From Thermodesulfobacterium sp. (GTDB lineage: Bacteria > Desulfobacterota > Thermodesulfobacteria > Thermodesulfobacteriales > Thermodesulfobacteriaceae): a stretch of 64,000 nt of DNA. This document shows, in pieces, positions 1 to 8,004 of this stretch. The stretch lies in assembly GCA_017656385.1 (NCBI GenBank), contig JACDNX010000004.1:62001-126000 (forward strand). The letters are read 5' to 3'. A program made the position numbers and the translations under genes. Under the pieces are notes generated by a model. The model saw only the letters and a program-made list of their open reading frames with translations. It was not told the origin of the DNA and made no database searches. How positions within the stretch are numbered: position 1 is the stretch's first letter; each line of letters opens with the position of its first letter.

Positions 1-1411
1 TAATACCTTTAGATACAAGTTCTTTTATTATAATACCTTTTCCTTCTACAATATCAAATTCTCTTATCTCCTTTGAGTGATTACTTCCTCTTATCTTTAT
101 TACAGATAAGGCCCTTTTTATATAAGGAGAATCTTCATAATATCTAAGCGTTATTATACTGTCTGAAAGCACGGAAATCTTCATCTCATGGGCAATAAGA
201 TTTACTCCAAAAGGATCCTCAACCTCATATGTTATAAATGCAGTATTGTTGCTATATTTGAAAAAATTCATAAGGCTCCATAGCATCTCCCTATACCTAA
301 TATCATCTCTTTGAGAGTATCTAAAAGAGGTGATGGAATCTATAGCAATACCTGTATCCTCTCCTGTATTCCTTATCTCATACATTATCCTGAAACAAAG
401 ATAATCCAGATCCAACTCCACAGGAGACAAAAATATGAACTTAAGTTTATTGTTTTTTATAAAGGGCTCCAGCTCGAAGTTTAGGGCTTGAGCGTATTTA
501 ATAAGCCAGTCTGGGGATTCCTCAAAAGAGAAAAAAAGAAATTTGTGATTCTTATCTGCCTTTAAATAACTCTCTGCAAACTTCAGTGTAAATATAGTCT
601 TTCCTATACCCGTAGGTCCAGATATCAAGGTTACAGATCCCTTTCTGATTCCTCCTCCAAACATTCTGTCTATTTCTGCTATACCTGTTTTTATCTCTTT
701 TTCTGAAAAACAATATCTGATCCTTTCAATATCTGGTCTCAGCCTGAGATATATCTTTATGCCATCACTTGTTATGTCAAAATACTGCTTTCCTTTTTCA
801 AAAGAAGAACCTCTTAATTTGAGGATCTGAATATATCTTTTTTGAAGTTCTGCTTCCTCTGTTCCGAACAGGTAGATTATACCGTCAGCAACTGAAAACT
901 CTATCTCTTTCTTTATGTCTGAAAGCAGATATTCTCCTACAAAAAAGCTGGTAACCTGCCAAATAGAAAGCCTGAGCGATAAAGTATATAAAAACTTTCT
1001 TTTTATCTTCTCACTGTCAAAAAGGTTCTCACAAAGGCTTTTAAAGGAATCAATTATCAAAAGTTCGGGCCTTATCTTCTTTATCAAAAAATCAATATGC
1101 TCTAAAATTACAGCAGGATCCTCTTTTTGAATAAACTCGCTTATATCCTCAAAAAAGATCTCTCTGCCTATGAATTTTTTGTCAAAGAAGGAAAAAGAGC
1201 TCATAAAACGAACCATCTTTGCAAGGGGTTCAGAAACGGTGCTTATAATAAGAGTTCTTTTCCCATCTCTTGCCAAATTAAAAGCTGTCTCAAATGCCAG
1301 TGTGGTCTTACCGGATCCAGGACTACCAGCAAGTATAATGGTTGAATACTTAGGAAGACCTCCATGTGTTAATTCATCAAACCCAAATATGCCTGTCCTT
1401 AGTTTTTCCAC
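1..1411 (-). CDS. KaiC-like two-domain ATPase (C-terminus beyond left edge)
   Basis: This RecA/KaiC-superfamily ATPase is open to the left edge, with about 470 residues visible. The first ATPase domain has Walker A GSPGSGKT at residues 29-36 and the motif VSEPL where KaiC proteins carry their catalytic acid region. The second has Walker A GPTGIGKT at about 265-272 and the classic SFEES motif. The start is a GTG at 1411, with AAGGAGGA about 8 nt upstream; the preceding gene stops 4 nt before it. The family couples ATP hydrolysis to timing or signalling, often beside sensory kinases. No KaiA or KaiB is seen, so a clock role is not supported. It lies downstream of a c-di-GMP-type protein in an apparent operon. 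Confidence 0.85.
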   Translation of the reverse strand, partial: MEKLRTGIFGFDELTHGGLPKYSTIILAGSPGSGKTTLAFETAFNLARDGKRTLIISTVSEPLAKMVRFMSSFSFFDKKFIGREIFFEDISEFIQKEDPAVILEHIDFLIKKIRPELLIIDSFKSLCENLFDSEKIKRKFLYTLSLRLSIWQVTSFFVGEYLLSDIKKEIEFSVADGIIYLFGTEEAELQKRYIQILKLRGSSFEKGKQYFDITSDGIKIYLRLRPDIERIRYCFSEKEIKTGIAEIDRMFGGGIRKGSVTLISGPTGIGKTIFTLKFAESYLKADKNHKFLFFSFEESPDWLIKYAQALNFELEPFIKNNKLKFIFLSPVELDLDYLCFRIMYEIRNTGEDTGIAIDSITSFRYSQRDDIRYREMLWSLMNFFKYSNNTAFITYEVEDPFGVNLIAHEMKISVLSDSIITLRYYEDSPYIKRALSVIKIRGSNHSKEIREFDIVEGKGIIIKELVSKGI

Positions 1412-1414
1412 CGA

Positions 1415-1711
1415 TTATTCCTCCTTTTTAGCCTTCCTTAATAGCTCCTTTTTAAACTCATCCCCCAGTATGTTTCCAACTATGTCTACAAGCATGTGAT
1501 AAAATTTTTTTAATTCCTCTATAGAAAACTTTGAAAAGTCAACTTCCTCTGGATCACTTATTTCAATGTGCTCCCACGCAGGATTATATACAGAAAGATC
1601 AAAAAATATCCTTTCCAACACAACCTTTAATGCGCTTGTGCCTATATACATAGAAATCTCGTTTAAGCTCTCTTTTATTAAGACAATAAGTCTGCTTTTT
1701 TCTTTATCCAT
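1415..1711 (-). CDS. small protein between c-di-GMP and KaiC-like genes, unknown function
   Basis: I do not recognise this 98-residue protein. It is acidic, predicted largely helical, and has no membrane segment, cysteine or signal peptide. Its ATG overlaps the end of the upstream PAS-GGDEF-EAL gene by 8 nt and its stop is 4 nt from the KaiC-like start, so translation of the three is probably coupled. The pattern of a conserved Gly-rich turn (IGTSA) followed by helices vaguely recalls small signalling output/input modules found beside KaiC-like genes, but that is only an impression. A role as partner of the KaiC-like ATPase is inferred from gene order alone. Confidence 0.7.
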   Translation of the reverse strand: MDKEKSRLIVLIKESLNEISMYIGTSALKVVLERIFFDLSVYNPAWEHIEISDPEEVDFSKFSIEELKKFYHMLVDIVGNILGDEFKKELLRKAKKEE

Positions 1712-3755
1712 TATTTTGGATTCTCTCCTTCATAAATTCTATCAATGAGTTTAGTTCCATAGGGGGACTAAAATAGTAACCTTGAGCTTCTCTACAACCA
1801 AGGTTTTTAAGCTTAATCAAGTGCTCCTGTGTTTCAACACCTTCTGCTACAGAAACAATATCCAAAGCCCTGCACAATCCTATTGTCATTTTTACTATGG
1901 TCATGGCCTTGCTGTTACTCAGCATAGGCAAAACAAACTTTTTGTCTATTTTAATCTTGTCAACTTCAAATTCTATTAAATATTCCAAAGAAGAATAGGC
2001 AGTTCCAAAATCATCTATAGCTATCCTGATGCCTTTCTCCCTTATTTTTCTCAAGATCTGCTTTGTCTTTTCTGGCTCTTGCATTGCTGTCCTTTCGGTT
2101 ATTTCTAAGATAAGGTCTGAAGAGTTAAAACTATGTATATGAAGATAATTGTTTATAACATCTAAAAGACTTTCATCCAGAAACTGTTTCAAAGAAAAAT
2201 TTATAGCAATATAAAACCTTCTTTGAAATTCCTTTTGAAGCCTCTTTACAGACGCAATGGCAGAGTCCAGAACAAACTCTCCAAGACTGAATATAAAACC
2301 AGAATTCTCTGCCACAGAGATAAATTTCTCAGGGCACAAGAGCCCAAAATCTGGATGCATCCATCTCAACAGTGCTTCAAATCCAACCACTTTTTCGGTT
2401 TCAATCTCTATTATTGGCTGATAATACACCTTAAACTGCTTTTTTTCAAATGCATTAAATAAAGAACTTTTTAGTATCTTCTTCTCCAAAACCTCTTTTT
2501 CCACTCTTGATGAATAAAAGAGGACACTACCTTCACCCAGCTCTTTTGCCTTAAATAAAGCAATATCAGCCTTTCTCAAAAGCTCTTCAGCGCTCTTTCC
2601 ATCAATAGGATAAATAGATGCTCCTGCATAAAAGCTCAGTTTAACCTCATCTCCTTTTAATCTGAATGGCTTTGAAAACAGCTTCCTCAGATGAAGGATT
2701 ATTTCATCTGCCTGACCTAAATCTTTGATTAACACAAGTAGAGCAAAATTATCTCCAAATAGCCTACTTATAGAAACATTTAATCTTTTTAACCTGTTTG
2801 CTATCTCCCTTAGCAAAGAATCTCCAGTTGAAATCCCGTATACAAAATTTATACGCTCAAAATCTGCTATATTTAGAACCAATACAAGTACATAACCCTG
2901 CTCTTTTGTCTGAAAAATATAATACTTCAACTGCTTCAAGAACCAGCTCTGCCTGGGAAGTCCTGTCAATTGATCATGATAAGTCAACTCCAGAATGGAT
3001 CTCTCTATCTGTTTCTTCTTAGTATTGTCTCTTTCATTAAAAATAGCTCCTTCTATTTCAAGCTCCTTCCAGCCGTCTGGCAAATATATGACAGTTTCCA
3101 TAAACCTCCATTTTCCAGTTTTATCCCTTTCTCTGTATTCCACAGTAAAGGTAGTACCAGGATTTTTAAATATTTTTTTAACCGCTTTTTTAACACGCTC
3201 GATATCATTTGGGTGAATATATCCAAATATACTTTTGCCAATCCGTTCTTTTTGTCTGTAACCGAGTACTCTCTCAACAGAAGGGCTTTCATATTTTATA
3301 AAACCATTTTCATCTATCACCATAATTACATCAGAACTATATTCCAAAAGTTTCTCTAATTTTTTGATAAAATTTCTTAGTCTTTTTTCTTGATTTACTT
3401 CCTTGCTTATGTCCACACCTAAGAGTAATCCAAAATATTCATCTTCAATCTTTATTCTTTTGGCAATATATTTAAGGTGGATATGCCTGCCTTCTTTTGT
3501 AATAAATTTAAGAACGCCTTCCACACGATCTAAAATTCCACTTTTTATTCTGTCCCATATCCTTTGTTTGATCTCCTCTCTCTTTTTCTGATTAACAAAT
3601 TCCCAAAGGTGCTTTTTTCTGAATTCTTTAAGCGAATACCCAGTAAGTTTACAGGCAAACAGATTTGCATAAATAATTTTGTCTCCATATAGAACTACTA
3701 CAGCTGGAATCTCTTCTAAGATTTGAAATATGGACTTTTTGGTAAGACTCTTCAT
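1704..3755 (-). CDS. PAS-PAS-GGDEF(degenerate)-EAL c-di-GMP phosphodiesterase
   Basis: 683 residues with two PAS domains (about 1-125 and 130-255), a GGDEF domain (about 265-425) and an EAL domain (about 430-680). The GGDEF signature reads FGDNF near residue 332, so the second glycine-binding position and the catalytic Glu are lost and cyclase activity is unlikely. The EAL domain keeps EALLR, the metal-binding Asn and Glu (ITERT), DDFGT, the Lys of KIDK, the Glu of AEGVE and QGYYF, so hydrolysis of c-di-GMP is plausible. No membrane segment is seen, so it is a cytosolic sensor-effector. First gene of the apparent operon with the KaiC-like ATPase. Confidence 0.9.
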   Translation of the reverse strand: MKSLTKKSIFQILEEIPAVVVLYGDKIIYANLFACKLTGYSLKEFRKKHLWEFVNQKKREEIKQRIWDRIKSGILDRVEGVLKFITKEGRHIHLKYIAKRIKIEDEYFGLLLGVDISKEVNQEKRLRNFIKKLEKLLEYSSDVIMVIDENGFIKYESPSVERVLGYRQKERIGKSIFGYIHPNDIERVKKAVKKIFKNPGTTFTVEYRERDKTGKWRFMETVIYLPDGWKELEIEGAIFNERDNTKKKQIERSILELTYHDQLTGLPRQSWFLKQLKYYIFQTKEQGYVLVLVLNIADFERINFVYGISTGDSLLREIANRLKRLNVSISRLFGDNFALLVLIKDLGQADEIILHLRKLFSKPFRLKGDEVKLSFYAGASIYPIDGKSAEELLRKADIALFKAKELGEGSVLFYSSRVEKEVLEKKILKSSLFNAFEKKQFKVYYQPIIEIETEKVVGFEALLRWMHPDFGLLCPEKFISVAENSGFIFSLGEFVLDSAIASVKRLQKEFQRRFYIAINFSLKQFLDESLLDVINNYLHIHSFNSSDLILEITERTAMQEPEKTKQILRKIREKGIRIAIDDFGTAYSSLEYLIEFEVDKIKIDKKFVLPMLSNSKAMTIVKMTIGLCRALDIVSVAEGVETQEHLIKLKNLGCREAQGYYFSPPMELNSLIEFMKERIQNNG

Positions 3756-3886
3756 AAAAGGTTCAAAGTCCTTAAAATTTTGGTTGAAGTTTTAAAAGAT
3801 TTTTTGTTAGTTATTTGAGTTTTTGTTAATTTTGATCTCGGTGCTTTTTTCATAAAAATTATTATTCCCCTACCCTTTAGTTGTCT

Positions 3887-4303
3887 CTACTCAAATATCA
3901 TTTCAAGACCTCGAATCATTTTTTGAATATCTGTTAAAGCCTTTTTATCTCCTCGTTTAGCTTTGATAAGTTTTAAAACAAATTCTTTTGTAATTGGTGC
4001 CCTTAAAAGCTCTTCTAAAATTAAGGAAGCCTCATCAAAATTTGAATTATCAATTATTTCAAAATGGTTATCTTCAATATCTTGTGTGTCTATAAACATT
4101 TTGCCTATCCCTAAGAGTAACCAATTTAAGTTAACTTTATATGTAATAGCAATTTTTGTAAGCATATCAGCACCGGGCTTTATTTTACCACATTCATATT
4201 TTGATATCATAGTAAATGGTACTCCTAATTCTTTTGCCATCTCTTTTTGAGATAATTTGAGCTTTTTCCGAAAAAGTTTAAATCTTATTTTAAAATCACT
4301 CAT
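3887..4303 (-). CDS. XRE/CI-type transcriptional regulator
   Basis: 138 residues. An N-terminal Cro/C1 helix-turn-helix occupies about residues 6-62 (LSQKEMAKELGVP, then the recognition helix and KYECGKIKP), followed by an acidic, helical C-terminal region of about 70 residues that may mediate dimerisation. There is no LexA-like autocleavage site (no Ala-Gly/Ser-Lys arrangement seen). It is transcribed away from the small HTH protein and partner-switch genes, with 131 bp of shared upstream DNA holding a perfect dyad, so it probably controls that divergent promoter region. Confidence 0.85.
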   Translation of the reverse strand: MSDFKIRFKLFRKKLKLSQKEMAKELGVPFTMISKYECGKIKPGADMLTKIAITYKVNLNWLLLGIGKMFIDTQDIEDNHFEIIDNSNFDEASLILEELLRAPITKEFVLKLIKAKRGDKKALTDIQKMIRGLEMIFE

Positions 4304-4391
4304 TTAATGGTTAACAATTTAATATATTTTAATTACCCCCTCTTGAAAAATAATTAAAATGTGTTATTCATTAAATGTGGTTTATTCAAGC

Positions 4392-4409
4392 AAGTTAACT
4401 AATTAACTT
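4392..4409. promoter_or_regulatory. dyad between divergent XRE genes, candidate operator
   Basis: Perfect inverted repeat AAGTTAA-4 nt-TTAACTT, placed 26 nt before the start of the small HTH gene and about 90 nt before the divergent XRE start. A further GGTTAAC lies at 4309-4315, next to the XRE start. Dyads of this size between divergent XRE genes are usual repressor sites; binding here is inferred. Confidence 0.5.
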
Positions 4410-4434
4410 ACTCACTTAAATAATACCAAATAAT

Positions 4435-4623
4435 ATGAAAATAGGCAATATAGAAAAAATAATAAAAATAAAAACTGCTTTGCTTTTAAAAGGCTTAAAG
4501 CAAAAAGATATTGCTAAAGAACTGGGTATTACTTCTGCTGCAGTAAGCATGTTAATTAATGGAAAACGAAAATCAAAACGTTTTGAAGAGTGGGTAAGAA
4601 AAAGGTTAGGAATAGAAATATAA
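4435..4623 (+). CDS. small helix-turn-helix (Cro-like) protein
   Basis: 62 residues, essentially a single XRE-type DNA-binding domain: LKQKDIAKELGITSAAVSML gives helices 2 and 3 of the fold, ending in a basic tail. It is too short for a sensory domain. It diverges from the larger XRE regulator and precedes the STAS gene by 32 nt in the same direction, so it may be the first gene of the partner-switch operon. The large/small divergent XRE pair resembles a CI/Cro switch in layout, but no phage genes are present nearby. Confidence 0.8.
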   Translation: MKIGNIEKIIKIKTALLLKGLKQKDIAKELGITSAAVSMLINGKRKSKRFEEWVRKRLGIEI

Positions 4624-4633
4624 AATTAAAATA

Positions 4634-4643
4634 GGGGGGGAGG
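4634..4643 (+). repeat. poly-G tract within the STAS ribosome-binding region
   Basis: Seven consecutive G followed by AGG form the only strong Shine-Dalgarno-like element before the STAS start at 4656. In a very AT-rich stretch this homopolymer stands out. Slippage in the run could change RBS strength or spacing; that consequence is inferred. Confidence 0.6.
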
Positions 4644-4655
4644 TAAAAAGCAGTT

Positions 4656-4739
4656 ATGAATGATTTAAAGAGGTCAACCCATTTAGAAAATGAAAAGATG
4701 AATGATTTAAAGGAGTTAATCCACTTAAGAGATGAAATT
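4656..4739 (+). repeat. 42-bp imperfect tandem duplication at the STAS start
   Basis: Two adjacent 42-bp units (4656-4697 and 4698-4739) begin with the same 15 bases, ATGAATGATTTAAAG, and continue in frame with clear similarity. Each unit begins with an ATG, giving the protein a repeated MNDLK N-terminus. This looks like a recent local duplication of the start region. Confidence 0.75.
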
Positions 4740-5042
4740 TTTGAAACTAATATCTCTTTAAATGTAAAAAATAATGAAGTTATTGTTTCTGGAGATGTAG
4801 TTAGTATAAGTGATTATTGGTTAATTAAAGAAAAGGTAATAAATTTAGTAGAAAAAGGAAATAAAGAAATAATTATAACTTTTAATGATGCTGAATTTCT
4901 TAGTTCTTCTATTATAGGATTTTTTCTAAAACTCACTTTAAAAGATAAAATTAATTTGAAAGTTAAAGTAAAAAATCCTCAACTCTATTCTTTTATGGAA
5001 ATTTTAGGACTTATAAAAACATTTCAAGTAGAAAAAATATAA
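4656..5042 (+). CDS. STAS-domain protein (anti-sigma-factor antagonist type)
   Basis: 128 residues. A STAS domain spans about residues 30-128, with the core strand EIIITFNDAEFL followed by SSSIIG, where SpoIIAA-type proteins have Asp-Ser-Ser-Gly and the phosphorylated Ser. Here the Asp is replaced by Ser but the two following serines remain. In partner switches such a protein is phosphorylated by an HPK-like kinase and dephosphorylated by a PP2C phosphatase, both of which are fused in the next gene 3 nt downstream. The first 28 residues are an imperfect tandem duplication, so translation could begin at 4656 or at the ATG at 4698. Confidence 0.85.
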   Translation: MNDLKRSTHLENEKMNDLKELIHLRDEIFETNISLNVKNNEVIVSGDVVSISDYWLIKEKVINLVEKGNKEIIITFNDAEFLSSSIIGFFLKLTLKDKINLKVKVKNPQLYSFMEILGLIKTFQVEKI

Positions 5043-5045
5043 ATT

Positions 5046-6755
5046 ATGTTTCCTTCTAAAAAAAAAGAAATTTTAGAAATATTTAAAAATTTAAAAGTTC
5101 TTATTATAGACGAAGATGGTCCTTTTTTAAAAAATTTATCAATATTCCTTAAAAAGTTTATTCCTGATCTTTTTATTTGCAATTCCTCTACTCAGGCTTT
5201 AGAACTAATCAAAAATGACAGTTTTGATCTTTTAGTTGTAAATTATTGGTCGTCTCATATTAATGGATTTGAGCTGGTGAATTTTTTCAAAAAATGTAAT
5301 CCTGATGCTGGAATTATTTTGTTAACTTCTGAAGATAAACCTTTAGATAGAGAAACAATCAATAATGGTATAGATAAATATATTTTAAAAACTGAGTATG
5401 AAGAAACCAACAAAAAACTGCTAAAAGCTATTGAAGAAATAATTCAGAGAAAATTTTTAAAGGCTTTTCTTTTAAAAAAAAGAGAAACAGAATTGAAATC
5501 TTTTCAAATATTTATGAAATATTTGAGATATCAACAAGAAAAAGCTTTAAAAAAACAAAAAAATATTATAAAAGATGACTTATTTTATTCCACTTATTTA
5601 AATAAGATTCCTTTTCGACAAAAATTTTTTTATTTTCAAACCTTTTATAAGCCCTCGGAAATCATTAGCGGAGACATTTATTCTTTAAGAATATTAAAAA
5701 ATAATAAAATTTTTTTATTTCTTATAGATGTAAAAGAAAAAGGCATCCCTGCCTCAATAACTGCTTCTTCTGTTGCAGCTTTTTTAAATCATTTAGTAAA
5801 TTTACCAAGAATAGAAATAAAAGAGAACCTTTGTACCTGTGAGGATTGGTTTAAGTTTTTAATAAAAGAGTTTTTAATACATATCAAAGCTTATTTATTA
5901 GAAGATGAAGCTCTATGTGCTTTATTCCTATTAATGGATTTGAAAAATAATAAAGTTTTAATAGCTAATTTTGGAATCCCCTCTATTTATATAATCAAAA
6001 ATTCAAATTTAAAAAAGATCTTGCCTCAAAATTTACCTATTCTTACTTCAACTAAAACTTTTAAAATTGATTCTTTAGAACTTTCAAATATAGATAAAAT
6101 TATTATAACCTCTGATGGAACTTTAAATTGCAAGACGAAAGACTCAAAACTTTATATAAAAGATCTTGAAAAAGATCTATTAAATTCTTCTTGTTTAAAT
6201 GAATGGCGAAATTTATTCGAAGAAAAAGTTAAGAAAATTTCAGATGACATAACTTTAATTTATATAAACTCTTGTAAAATAGACGGTTTTTTTAGAAAAG
6301 AATTCAGAATAAAATCTGATTTAGCTGAAATTGATAAATTTTTATCTCAAGTTTATAGAAGACTTAAAAAAAGTAAATATTTTAATTTTTTAGCACCAAA
6401 AATCACTACTATTTTAAATGAAATATTATTAAATGCTCATGAACATGGAACCTTGGGAGTATCTTCTTTGCAAAAAGAGAAAAAAATTATTAATGGAAGC
6501 TACGAAAATTTTCTCCAACAACAACAACAACAACAACAAATTATAATTAAATTCATCTTATCCCTTTCTAAGAAAGAATTATATATCATTGTAGAGGATA
6601 AAGGTAAGGGGTTTAAAAAATCTCTCATCGAAAATACTCTTGAAAGAACTTTTAGTGGATTTGGATTGAAGATAATTAAACATTTATGTAAAGATTTCTT
6701 TTTCAATAAAAAAGGAAACACAATTGTTGCTATAGTTGATATTAAAAGAAAGTAA
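5046..6755 (+). CDS. receiver(degenerate)-PP2C phosphatase-HATPase kinase, partner-switch regulator
   Basis: 569 residues. A receiver domain (about 15-135) keeps the acidic pocket (IIDED), the Thr of LLTSE and the Lys of ILKTE, but the phospho-acceptor Asp is Asn66 (VVNYW). A SpoIIE/RsbU PP2C domain (about 185-405) keeps [20 protein letters not shown] and SDDITL. A GHKL kinase domain (about 420-565) has [17 protein letters not shown] and GFGLKII. The order matches HsbR of Pseudomonas and CrsR of Shewanella, which both phosphorylate and dephosphorylate a STAS partner. The partner here is most likely the gene just upstream. The gene is extremely AT-rich. Its tail overlaps the convergent receptor-like gene by 14 bp. 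Confidence 0.88.
   Translation: MFPSKKKEILEIFKNLKVLIIDEDGPFLKNLSIFLKKFIPDLFICNSSTQALELIKNDSFDLLVVNYWSSHINGFELVNFFKKCNPDAGIILLTSEDKPLDRETINNGIDKYILKTEYEETNKKLLKAIEEIIQRKFLKAFLLKKRETELKSFQIFMKYLRYQQEKALKKQKNIIKDDLFYSTYLNKIPFRQKFFYFQTFYKPSEIISGDIYSLRILKNNKIFLFLIDVKEKGIPASITASSVAAFLNHLVNLPRIEIKENLCTCEDWFKFLIKEFLIHIKAYLLEDEALCALFLLMDLKNNKVLIANFGIPSIYIIKNSNLKKILPQNLPILTSTKTFKIDSLELSNIDKIIITSDGTLNCKTKDSKLYIKDLEKDLLNSSCLNEWRNLFEEKVKKISDDITLIYINSCKIDGFFRKEFRIKSDLAEIDKFLSQVYRRLKKSKYFNFLAPKITTILNEILLNAHEHGTLGVSSLQKEKKIINGSYENFLQQQQQQQQIIIKFILSLSKKELYIIVEDKGKGFKKSLIENTLERTFSGFGLKIIKHLCKDFFFNKKGNTIVAIVDIKRK
6516..6539 (+). repeat. (CAA)8 microsatellite encoding eight glutamines
   Basis: Eight perfect CAA codons in the HATPase domain of the partner-switch protein. 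They lie between the N-box helix and the next core strand, where the fold has a loop. Copy-number change by slippage would keep the reading frame and alter only loop length. Confidence 0.95.
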
Positions 6756-7974
6756 CATCTTCTGTGGTCTTTTTTTCTTTTTCTTTCTCAAATTCTAAAA
6801 GAGTTTTTCGAGCAATCTCTCTTTCTTTTTCCATAGTATAGTGATTTTCAAGTTCTTTTATAATTTCTTCTTTTACACCTATTTCTAAGAGTTCGTCTTT
6901 AAATTCTTCTATATGAATCTCTTCTATTTCTTGGTTCATTTTTTCAATAATATTTAAAATGTGTTGATTCATTTGTTTAGTAATATCTTCAAATTGTAGA
7001 TTAACAATTATTTGATTAATATTTTCGTATATATTGGTATGTTTTACCATAAAATCTTTTTGTTCATCTTTCATTACTATAATAGTGTTCATTAACTCAG
7101 TTGCCATATTTTGAATCAATCCTAATCTTTTTAAAGTTACAATTGTTTCTTTAGCAAATATATTATATAATTTTTCAAAATTTTTTATATTTTCTTGAAA
7201 TTCTAAAATTCGTTCTTTTATTTCTTTAACAAATTGATTAGTATAATCTGCTAATTTTCTAACTTCATCAGCTACTACTGCGAAACCTCTTCCGTGTTCT
7301 CCTGCACGAGCTGCTTCAATAGTTGCATTTAAAGCTAAAAGTTTGGTTTGTTCAGCAATTTGTGCAATACCTTCGGACATTTCATTAATGTTTTCTATAT
7401 TTTCTACCAATTTCTTAATCCTATATTTTCCAGTTATTTCTTTAGTAAACTCACTATCTTCTACCGAACTTGTGATTTTTTGCAAAAATTTTTTCAATTG
7501 AGCATGAATTTCTTCTGTTTTTTCGAGAGCCACACACATTTTATTTAAATTACATTCTTCTTTATGTTCACAGTCTTTTCCTTCAAATTTGAATTCTAAT
7601 ATCTGACATAAACTAAAATTAACTTTTTTTTGCAAATTATCTATTTTTTCAATATTTAAAGCTGTAGTTTTGTCTAATTCTTCCATAAGTTCCATAAATC
7701 TCTGGACGCTATCCTCTGTAGCAGATTGAATATCAAAAGTTGTGGTATTAATAGTTTCACCAATAACTTTTAGCATTTCTTTTTGTCTTATAAATAACTT
7801 TTTTATTGGAACTAAAACACTGGTAATTTTTTGAAGTTCTTCAAAAACTTTATTTTTAGTTTTTTCTAACTTTTTTATTTTGTTTTGATTTTTAAAGATT
7901 ACGAAAATTAAAATTCCTAACCATAAAACAGTATATCCTAAAAAACCTAACAGAATTATCCACCAATAACTCAC
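6742..7974 (-). CDS. membrane-anchored chemoreceptor-like signalling protein
   Basis: 410 residues. One N-terminal membrane segment (about residues 6-28) is followed by coiled coil and a methyl-accepting signalling hairpin with the tip around [20 protein letters not shown] and [15 protein letters not shown]. There is no periplasmic sensor or HAMP domain, so it probably senses or signals from the cytoplasmic face. A cysteine-rich stretch near residues 122-147 (Cys at [13 protein letters not shown]) could bind metal or respond to redox. Near the C-terminus is [10 protein letters not shown], a motif common in MCP-like proteins of this style. Last gene of the chemosensory operon, 30 nt after cheA. 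Confidence 0.85.
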   Translation of the reverse strand: MSYWWIILLGFLGYTVLWLGILIFVIFKNQNKIKKLEKTKNKVFEELQKITSVLVPIKKLFIRQKEMLKVIGETINTTTFDIQSATEDSVQRFMELMEELDKTTALNIEKIDNLQKKVNFSLCQILEFKFEGKDCEHKEECNLNKMCVALEKTEEIHAQLKKFLQKITSSVEDSEFTKEITGKYRIKKLVENIENINEMSEGIAQIAEQTKLLALNATIEAARAGEHGRGFAVVADEVRKLADYTNQFVKEIKERILEFQENIKNFEKLYNIFAKETIVTLKRLGLIQNMATELMNTIIVMKDEQKDFMVKHTNIYENINQIIVNLQFEDITKQMNQHILNIIEKMNQEIEEIHIEEFKDELLEIGVKEEIIKELENHYTMEKEREIARKTLLEFEKEKEKKTTEDVTFF

Positions 7975-8004
7975 TATTTCCTCCTAATAAATTATTATAA
8001 AGAC

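Noticed and set aside
1-1411. Short forward ORFs at 915-1499 as genes
   Set aside because: They lie antisense to a clear KaiC-like coding frame with two Walker A motifs and show no motif of their own.
4304-6755. Prophage remnant around the divergent XRE genes
   Set aside because: No integrase, structural or lysis genes, and flanks are chromosomal signalling genes.
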